The position numbers and the translations under genes are program-made. Shown one piece after another: positions 42,935 to 49,465 of a stretch of DNA of 64,000 bases. The stretch is from Alkalimonas mucilaginosa (GTDB lineage Bacteria; Pseudomonadota; Gammaproteobacteria; Enterobacterales; Alteromonadaceae): positions 359,857 through 423,856 of the forward strand of contig NZ_JAUGZK010000003.1 of the NCBI RefSeq assembly GCF_036327005.1. Direction: 5' to 3'. The number at the start of each line of letters is the position of its first letter. Within the stretch, counting starts at the first letter, position 1. The notes under the pieces were generated by a model. It did no database searches. It worked only from the letters and a program-made list of their open reading frames with translations, and was not told the origin of the DNA.

Positions 42935-44686
42935 TTATGAGTCAATTCGTTGCATTAAGCCATTTAACTGCTCAATCTTTTTAACCGTCTCTTGCACCAA
43001 CAAGTCTATCTCGTCGCTCGATTTACGCGAGCTGGCAGCAAGTGTCCTTACTTCATCGGCGACCACTGCAAAGCCACGCCCCATTTCACCAGCGCGAGCT
43101 GCTTCGATCGCCGCGTTTAAGGCTAACAAGTTGGTTTGCTCGGAAATACCATTGATGGTTCCAATGATGGAACTGATGGTTTGACTTGAGGTAATAAGTT
43201 CACTCATCGCACTCTGCGTTTGCGCTACGATGGCTTTTCGCTCGGTAATATCGATGCCAAACACTACGTAACGAACTATCTCGCCCTTGATGTTTTTAAT
43301 CACGCAAACTCGAGCATCCATGCTGAGTAAATCAGTGTCTGATTTCAATTCAAATTGCTTGGAGACAGAGCCTTGCTGTTGCAACTGCTGCAACTCAGCC
43401 GTACTTAACTGCGCATCAAACATTTTGTGCGCCACCTGGCTGGGGGAGCCAAATTTTTTACAGCGCTCTGTAAACAATGCATTGGCCTCCAGAAAAGACT
43501 TATCCGCTTTTAACTCAAAAATAAACAGAGCAGTCCCAATAGCAGCTAATTTATTAGTAAATTCAACCGCCATTTCTTTAACCGAGCTGACGTTGGCTTG
43601 CACCGAGATAAAGTTTTTAACTTGCTTCTGTTTATCAAGTACCGGATTGACCGACAAAGAAACCCAATAAGGCTCACCACTTTTGGTGTAATTTAATATT
43701 TCGTCATAAAATGGCACGCGCTGCTGAATGCAGTCCCGTATTTTTTTGATGGTGGCGGGGTTGGTTTCGTCGCCTTGCAAAAAAGAACCGGGCTTTAAGC
43801 CTTTGACTTCAGCCAACTGATAACCGGTTAAACGTTCAAAACCGTTGTTCACGTAGACGATTAACCCGGCCGGATCGGTAATGATGACCGCATTATCGGT
43901 TTCATTGGCTACAAGAGAGAGCATTTCACGCTCTTCTCGTTGCCTTACTTCTTCAGTGACATCTTTTATAAACGCAGTGTAAATGGTTTTATTACCCAGC
44001 TGCACCTTAGAAAGCGACAAAGCTCCCCAACATTTGGTACCGTCAAAACGCTCAATTTCAACCTCCCGGCTGGTGCCAACGATTTTATCTTTGCCGGTCG
44101 TGCGGTTTGCATGAATAAAGCCATCATGCATCGATTGAATGGCAGCAGGCACCAGCATTTTCACGTTTTGCCCAAGTACCTGCTGTCGGTCGGTAGCCCA
44201 CAAGGCTTCGGCTGCTTTGTTAAAAAAAGTAATGCAGTTATTTTCATCAATGCAGACCACTGCATCCAGTGCCTGCTCCAAGGTCTGAAACATGGTGTCG
44301 CGCACAGCGCGCTCATGTGAGATATCCCGCAGCATGGCGGTATAATGAATGGCGCTCCCCATTTTCACCTTGGACAGTGACAACGAGACCCATACCAGCG
44401 CGCCTGACTTATGGCGCATCTGGACATCACGTGAACTGCCGACAATTTTATCGGCACCGCCATCCCGGTGCCGGTTCACCCAGCTGTCATGGGACGCCTG
44501 CATGGCATCAGGTAACAAAAAAGCCACGTTTTTCCCAAGCACCTCAGCTCGCTTGTAGCCAGTCAGGTTCTCAGCGGCATTGTTGAAGAACCGCACATTA
44601 TTCTTATCATCAATAGTAATAACGGCCAGAATACTTTGCCGCAAAGCCTGCTCGCTGGCATTGTGAACGAAACCAAGTATATTCAT
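42935..44686 (-). CDS. Cytoplasmic chemoreceptor-like protein with four PAS domains
   Basis: A 583-aa soluble protein. Start at 44686 (GGAG 8 nt upstream). Two closely similar PAS domains (about 10-130 and 135-255) share an LP.AMQ/AIQ..HD..KIVG(S/T)SR(D/E)V pattern. A third PAS (about 265-385) has the ITDPAGLIVYVNNGFERLTGY and GLKPGSFLQGDETNP signatures, and a fourth more diverged PAS covers about 390-490. The final 90 residues are a minimal MCP signalling tip: ISEQTNLLALNAAIEAARAG and GRGFAVVADEVRTLA. There is no transmembrane helix, HAMP domain or evident methylation helix. The layout resembles BdlA, a PAS-PAS-MCP biofilm-dispersal protein, with extra PAS domains. It is the last gene of the REC-CheC operon. 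Confidence 0.88.
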   Translation of the reverse strand: MNILGFVHNASEQALRQSILAVITIDDKNNVRFFNNAAENLTGYKRAEVLGKNVAFLLPDAMQASHDSWVNRHRDGGADKIVGSSRDVQMRHKSGALVWVSLSLSKVKMGSAIHYTAMLRDISHERAVRDTMFQTLEQALDAVVCIDENNCITFFNKAAEALWATDRQQVLGQNVKMLVPAAIQSMHDGFIHANRTTGKDKIVGTSREVEIERFDGTKCWGALSLSKVQLGNKTIYTAFIKDVTEEVRQREEREMLSLVANETDNAVIITDPAGLIVYVNNGFERLTGYQLAEVKGLKPGSFLQGDETNPATIKKIRDCIQQRVPFYDEILNYTKSGEPYWVSLSVNPVLDKQKQVKNFISVQANVSSVKEMAVEFTNKLAAIGTALFIFELKADKSFLEANALFTERCKKFGSPSQVAHKMFDAQLSTAELQQLQQQGSVSKQFELKSDTDLLSMDARVCVIKNIKGEIVRYVVFGIDITERKAIVAQTQSAMSELITSSQTISSIIGTINGISEQTNLLALNAAIEAARAGEMGRGFAVVADEVRTLAASSRKSSDEIDLLVQETVKKIEQLNGLMQRIDS

Positions 44687-44691
44687 TGAGT

Positions 44692-46731
44692 TTACTCCAA
44701 TTGTTGTATAGAGCATTCAACCTGAGCATAAAGTGCATTAAGTGTAGCTAATAAATCTAAAAAAACAGACTGAGGTAAAAAGGATTCTGATTTTAGTAAC
44801 TGTTCCGTATCATGCAGCTGGTTCGCCACAGACACCGCACCCACAAAACGGGTCGAGGATTTTAACCGGTGACATAGGGCAGCCAGGGTGACAGGATCGC
44901 CGGCACGGAAGCTTTGCCGCATTTCCCCCATGGTTTTAGTCAAAGAGGCTTGAAAATCATGCAATACCTCTGCCATTGCATCCTCCCCCACCATGACGGC
45001 CAGACAGTTCAGCGTCAGAGCTATGGGTTGTCTGACTGGATGATACAACCAGCGGCTTAAACCATCACTCAACCCCTGAAGCGTGATGGGCTTGGTAAGG
45101 TGATCATCGAGCTGATGGTGTCGGCTGCGCTCGATGTCTTCAGGCATGACACCAGCCGACAGCGCCAGAATCGGTTTTCGAAAACCTTGCTGACGCAGCT
45201 GTTCAGTGGCCGTCAGGCCATCCATCACCGGCATCTGAATGTCCATCAGGATGATGTCGGGCTCCTGCAGTGCCACAGCGGCCAGGGCTGCTTTGCCATG
45301 CTCAGCTTCCCGAACCGACAAGCCCAGCCGCTCCAGCATTTTCCGCAGCAATAAACGGTTGGTACTGTCGTCTTCAACCAGCAGGACCTGCCCTTGCAGC
45401 TCAGCAGCAGGTGCTTCAGCAGGACGCTTGACCAGCCCAGTGTTCGCAGCAAAAGGCAACCGAAGTTGAAATGAGAAACTGCTGCCCTGTCCTGGCGTGG
45501 ATTGTACTTTGAGTGCACTCTGCATTTTCTGCAACAACCCCTGACTGATGAAAAGCCCAAGCCCGGTGCCACCGAACTGGCGGGTAATGCTGGTATCAAG
45601 CTGGTGAAAGGCATCAAATAACTGAGCAATGCTCTCCTCGCTCATACCAATACCGGTATCGGTCACTGCAACCTCCAAGGTAACGGCGTCGTTGTCTATC
45701 TCAAGGACACGGAATTCCACCGTAACACGGCCGTAGTGGGTAAACTTAATGGCGTTGCCTACAAGGTTAATCATCACCTGGTTAAAGCGAAGCGCATCAA
45801 GCATCACTGGACGGTGCAGGGCCGGGTCAACAGAGACCTGCAAACTTAAGCTTTTGCGCTGCGCCTGCAATTGCATCATGTCGTCCAGCTCCAACATCAG
45901 ACGGGACAGTCGGACAGCCTCTGGCTTTAGCTCCAACTTGTTGGCTTCAATTTTCGACAAATCCAGAATATCGTTGATGACCGACAATAAGTGAGACGAC
46001 GCCTGCTGAATTTTTTGGTTAAAACTCTTAGCCTGGGCGGTCAAATCCAGTGACTGCATTAACTCGCTAAAGCCGGTAATGGCATTGAGTGGTGTACGTA
46101 ATTCATGGCTCATGTTGGCAAGAAACTGTGCCTTTACTTGAGCCGCAGACTCAGCGGATTGTTTGGCGGTATCCAGCAGTTGCATGGTATCCATCCGTTC
46201 CTTCAGGTTCACCAGCAATTGAGCAAACACTGCCAGCAGTTTGCGCTCCTGCTGATCGTAGTGGTGAAATCGACGCACCGAGTCAAAGCCAACAAAACCG
46301 ATTAATTTGCCCTGATGCCGCATCGGAATGGTGATAATGCTTTTAATGCCCTGAGGAGCCAGAATGGCCTTGATCGGATCATCGTCAGGCAATGCTGGTA
46401 CATCGGGGTACAGCATCTGCTCACCCTGCAGATGGGCATTCAACCACTGTGGAATGTGCAAGATTGACACATTTTGCAACTGTTCAATTTCCGCGCTGAT
46501 GCCTTCTGCGCACCACTCGTGTGTATTGCTGCAGGTATTTTTCTCAAAGTCGTATGAAAAAATGTAAACGCGATCGGCATCCACAAATTTGCCCATCTGC
46601 TCCAGAGTATCGGCAATCAGGTACTCCGACTCAGCCAGAGGCACATTAATAAAGCGCTCGGCAATGGCCAACAGAATATCGGTTAATTCACTACCGGTAT
46701 CGTCAGTCTTTAAAAGGTGCTCTTGCTGCAT
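44692..46731 (-). CDS. Hybrid histidine kinase GAF-HisKA-REC-Hpt
   Basis: A 679-aa soluble hybrid kinase. The ATG at 46731 has GGGG 5 nt upstream and follows the previous stop by 1 nt. The GAF domain (about 20-175) has IKSIITIPMRHQGKLIGFVGFD. HisKA has FLANMSHELRTPLNAITGF (about 200). HATPase_c has NLVGNAIKFTHYG, DTGIGMSEES and FGGTGLGLFIS. The receiver has VLLVEDDSTN, phospho-Asp in IILMDIQMPVMDG and HLTKPIT. The Hpt domain has LAALCHRLKSSTRFVGA with its phosphorylatable His. A complete phosphorelay is thus in one chain; the Hpt could pass phosphate to the stand-alone REC (first gene of this operon) or other receivers. It is followed after 5 nt by the PAS-chemoreceptor gene. Confidence 0.9.
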   Translation of the reverse strand: MQQEHLLKTDDTGSELTDILLAIAERFINVPLAESEYLIADTLEQMGKFVDADRVYIFSYDFEKNTCSNTHEWCAEGISAEIEQLQNVSILHIPQWLNAHLQGEQMLYPDVPALPDDDPIKAILAPQGIKSIITIPMRHQGKLIGFVGFDSVRRFHHYDQQERKLLAVFAQLLVNLKERMDTMQLLDTAKQSAESAAQVKAQFLANMSHELRTPLNAITGFSELMQSLDLTAQAKSFNQKIQQASSHLLSVINDILDLSKIEANKLELKPEAVRLSRLMLELDDMMQLQAQRKSLSLQVSVDPALHRPVMLDALRFNQVMINLVGNAIKFTHYGRVTVEFRVLEIDNDAVTLEVAVTDTGIGMSEESIAQLFDAFHQLDTSITRQFGGTGLGLFISQGLLQKMQSALKVQSTPGQGSSFSFQLRLPFAANTGLVKRPAEAPAAELQGQVLLVEDDSTNRLLLRKMLERLGLSVREAEHGKAALAAVALQEPDIILMDIQMPVMDGLTATEQLRQQGFRKPILALSAGVMPEDIERSRHHQLDDHLTKPITLQGLSDGLSRWLYHPVRQPIALTLNCLAVMVGEDAMAEVLHDFQASLTKTMGEMRQSFRAGDPVTLAALCHRLKSSTRFVGAVSVANQLHDTEQLLKSESFLPQSVFLDLLATLNALYAQVECSIQQLE

Positions 46732-46732
46732 A

Positions 46733-48007
46733 TCAACCCCGATAAGCTTTAAAGCAAAAACGGAACCTGGTTCCGGTACCCGGCTCACTGTCCACCTGCA
46801 TGGTCGCCTCATGCTCCTGCACAATGTTGTAGACTTCAGCCAAACCAAGGCCGGTGCCCTGCCCCACAGCTTTGGTGGTAAAAAAAGGATCAAAGATACG
46901 AGACAAAGTATCGCTGTCCATACCACAGCCATTGTCCTGTATAGTCAGTTGAATTGTGTCTTGCTGCAGTGTACAGCTAATTCGCAGCAAACCCATCGGC
47001 TGCATGGCCTGCAAGGCATTTAGAATCACATTAAATAGCAACTGGCGAATGGAGGCTGCTTTGGCCCAAATCAGTGCATTCTGCTCAGGAAGTTCCAGCT
47101 CCACTTTCGCTTTGTATTTGATTTCGTTTTCCAGCAATGCCAGGGCCGAGCGGATCACCTCCGCTAAATCAAGACCCACCCAACCTTCTTCATCATGTTT
47201 AGCAAAATCACGTAGGCTTTTGACGATGCTTCGAACGCGCTCAGTTCCTGCCAGCGACTCGTCAATAAGATCAGGTAAATCCGACTGGATATAAGCAACG
47301 CCTAAACGTTCATATAGGTCATTCAGTAGGGCGATAAACCTTGGTTCGGCTTGCTTTAGAATAATTTTTTGCTGTCGATCCATGATCTTTATCAATTTAG
47401 AGGTATAGTCCTGCATGGTCTCTAAATTGGAGCGAACAAAACCTACCGGGTTATTGATTTCATGGGCAACACCTGCTGCCAATTGGCCGATGGACGCCAT
47501 TTTTTCTGATTGCAACATTTGTTGTTGCGCTTGCTTCAGCTCGGCATGCAGCTTTTGCAACTGCTGGTGCTCTTCTTCCAACGCTTGTTTGAGCTCACTT
47601 TGCTGCAAAAAGTAGCTGGCCTCCGCGGTGACATCCGAAATCACCATGCACAGGTGTGAAACTTCGTCTGCCGAGTCCAGAAGTGGAATAAATTGCACAT
47701 TTTGATACATTTCGGACTCATCGCCGGTAATGGGGCGACTGCTGCTCATTGGAAATACATGCGGTCGCTGCTGCCAGTAGCTAAAACTCGGATTTTTCAG
47801 GGCAAACACACTGTTGATTTTCCGCTTTAAAAAGCGGATCTGCTGCGGAAACACATCATCCAACAGACGCCCGGTTAAGTCTTCTTGCCTAAGGGTAAGG
47901 CCGCCTGAGAATGCTGCATTGGCAAAAACAATGGTTCTCGCCTCATCGATAATGCACACCGCTATCGGCAGTTGCACCAACACATGCTCAAGCTCAGCTT
48001 TTCGCAT
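46733..48007 (-). CDS. PAS-domain sensor histidine kinase
   Basis: A 424-aa soluble kinase. The PAS domain (about 5-125) has LPIAVCIIDEARTIVFANAAF and ends in VISDVTAEASYFLQQ. A coiled coil follows, then HisKA with MASIGQLAAGVAHEINNPVGF. HATPase_c has VILNALQAMQPMG, DNGCGMDSDTLSRIFDPFFTT and GQGTGLGLAEVY. The start codon overlaps the CheC-like stop (TGATG), showing tight coupling with CheC and REC. The catalytic core closely resembles that of the kinase next to the FIST gene, so the two may be paralogues serving the same receivers. Confidence 0.88.
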   Translation of the reverse strand: MRKAELEHVLVQLPIAVCIIDEARTIVFANAAFSGGLTLRQEDLTGRLLDDVFPQQIRFLKRKINSVFALKNPSFSYWQQRPHVFPMSSSRPITGDESEMYQNVQFIPLLDSADEVSHLCMVISDVTAEASYFLQQSELKQALEEEHQQLQKLHAELKQAQQQMLQSEKMASIGQLAAGVAHEINNPVGFVRSNLETMQDYTSKLIKIMDRQQKIILKQAEPRFIALLNDLYERLGVAYIQSDLPDLIDESLAGTERVRSIVKSLRDFAKHDEEGWVGLDLAEVIRSALALLENEIKYKAKVELELPEQNALIWAKAASIRQLLFNVILNALQAMQPMGLLRISCTLQQDTIQLTIQDNGCGMDSDTLSRIFDPFFTTKAVGQGTGLGLAEVYNIVQEHEATMQVDSEPGTGTRFRFCFKAYRG

Positions 48008-48582
48008 CAGGACTCCAGCAATGCACGAATGGGGATCAGTAATTGACTGGTCGAGCCCTCGCTTAAACCAATCAATACCCTGGCATCGAATTGCATTTGC
48101 TCAATCCGAAAATCCACATCCATCAACAAAATGGAAGACCAATCAGCATCTTGTGGTGTTTTTTCGGGATAATAAAAGGCTGGCATTGCCAATTGCGCGC
48201 TAAGTTCTAACTGACTGGTAAAGCCTTGCAAGCAAGCAGCCGATAAAATATTGGTTACTTCCAGCACCAGTTCTTCTGTGGTACTGGGATCAAGCGGTAA
48301 CTCAAAATCCATCAGTTCAGCGATAGCTTCACAGCCTTCTTTTTGCAAACTGGTGATGACCTCACCTCGTAAAGTACCCAGAAAAGATTGCCGGGCAAAC
48401 CAGCTGTTGGACATACCGTGGATCATGGCCTGAAAGTCTTGCGGTGTCATAGTGCGAATGGCTGGTACCGACAGTGTCACCTTGGTTTGGATCAGTCGCG
48501 CCATAGCATTGGCTGCCTGCCCCATCGAGATGTTCATGATTTCTTGCAGCGCATCACGCTCGTCTTCCGATAGGCTAATCAT
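48007..48582 (-). CDS. CheC-family phosphatase
   Basis: A 191-aa cytoplasmic protein. CheC/CheX phosphatases remove phosphate from receiver domains using Glu and Asn on paired helices. Two such helices are visible: RDALQEIMNISMGQAANAMA (Glu..Asn) and STTEELVLEVTNILSAACLQ (Glu..Asn), so both active sites look intact. It sits between a stand-alone receiver (4-nt overlap) and a PAS kinase (1-nt overlap), away from any flagellar chemotaxis genes. It probably dephosphorylates the adjacent REC protein, and perhaps other receivers of the island. Confidence 0.88.
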   Translation of the reverse strand: MISLSEDERDALQEIMNISMGQAANAMARLIQTKVTLSVPAIRTMTPQDFQAMIHGMSNSWFARQSFLGTLRGEVITSLQKEGCEAIAELMDFELPLDPSTTEELVLEVTNILSAACLQGFTSQLELSAQLAMPAFYYPEKTPQDADWSSILLMDVDFRIEQMQFDARVLIGLSEGSTSQLLIPIRALLES

Positions 48583-48944
48583 AACAAGCCCACCTCGTTC
48601 AGGGTTTGCCGCAACTCATCAGCTTGCAAGGGCTTTTTGAGAAACCGAAAGGCACCTAAAGAGTTTACCAAAGCCTGAGCTTCGGGCTGAATGTCGGCAC
48701 TGATCACAATCACAACCGTTTTCTCGTGATGATCGTGCAGTGTTTTCAGCACCTCAAAGCCATTCATTTCCGGCATTTGCAGGTCTAAAAACAATACATC
48801 AGCTTTCCCCGCATGCACGGCATCCATGGCTTCGACACCATTTTTAGCTTCATGAATATCAACATCCCAGTCTGCCGGTAAAGCACGCCGGATTGTTTTA
48901 CGTGACAAGGCTGAATCGTCTGCTATCGTGACCGGTATTCCCAT
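48579..48944 (-). CDS. Stand-alone receiver domain (CheY-like)
   Basis: A 121-aa single-domain response regulator. Start at 48944 (GGGAG 7 nt upstream); a longer frame to 48983 lacks a site. All key residues are present: VTIADDSALS, phospho-Asp in VLFLDLQMPEMNG, Ser in VIVISADI, Lys in FLKKPLQ. It overlaps the CheC-like gene by 4 nt (ATGA). With a CheC phosphatase, two kinases and an Hpt in the same operon it is probably the central phosphate carrier or a phosphate sink. It has no output domain; partner proteins are unknown. Confidence 0.88.
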   Translation of the reverse strand: MGIPVTIADDSALSRKTIRRALPADWDVDIHEAKNGVEAMDAVHAGKADVLFLDLQMPEMNGFEVLKTLHDHHEKTVVIVISADIQPEAQALVNSLGAFRFLKKPLQADELRQTLNEVGLL

Positions 48945-49465
48945 GGTGATCTCCCATAGTCTGAAAAGGCACAAGTGTCTCATTTGTCTTATACTAGCTT
49001 AATGTAGGCTTTTTAGCAAAAACATTTGTAGTATTTAAAAGTAAGCCAATGAGGATGTCGGGCATCTATCAGTATAGATGATGAGCTTAACAAACTCTTT
49101 GAGTGTGCAATTTAAGCGGCTTTTGCTCTTAAGACATCGCCTATCAGAAGCAAGAAATTCAATCAATCTTGCATGCCCTAATGCAGGTCAGCTTGTTGAG
49201 GTTGTAAAACATAACAGATTAACAAAGCAACAAAGACCGAAGATGAGCTCACACTTAGGTAATTCCAGAGCAGATTTGCCATCAACTGCTTTAATCGTAA
49301 TTCAGTTAACCAGACGGATGGCTGTCTATTGCCGATTTCAGCAGCAGTAATCGAAAAAATATCAGAGATTTATCAGCCTTAACCGGGAAACATATCGAGC
49401 AATCTGCCATGAACTGCTTTAGTATACATTTAAGGTACTGGACCTGATGCAGGAGATGTAGTCGC
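48945..49465. other. Long divergent intergenic region
   Basis: This 521-bp region separates the minus-strand REC-CheC operon from the plus-strand REC-GGDEF-EAL gene. It holds the two-box element at 48976-49006. The middle part (49020-49420) is AT-rich. A 90-codon frame on the plus strand (49078-49350) has no ribosome site or recognisable domain. A TACATT box at 49425-49430 lies 35 nt before the downstream ATG, in an ATACATTTAA context also seen at 37601-37610. Confidence 0.5.
48976..49006 (-). promoter_or_regulatory. Two-box element upstream of the REC-CheC operon
   Basis: Read on the minus strand: TACATT (49006-49001), 12 nt, GACAAATGAGACA (48988-48976), then 31 nt to the operon's first ATG. 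The boxes, spacing and orientation are identical to 37602-37632; the 12 nt between the boxes are not conserved. A TATAAG or TAGTAT sequence that could be a -10 lies just before the second box. Confidence 0.4.

Noticed and set aside
49078..49350. A 90-codon plus-strand frame in the long intergenic gap
   Set aside because: No ribosome site, no recognisable domain and unremarkable composition; treated as chance.
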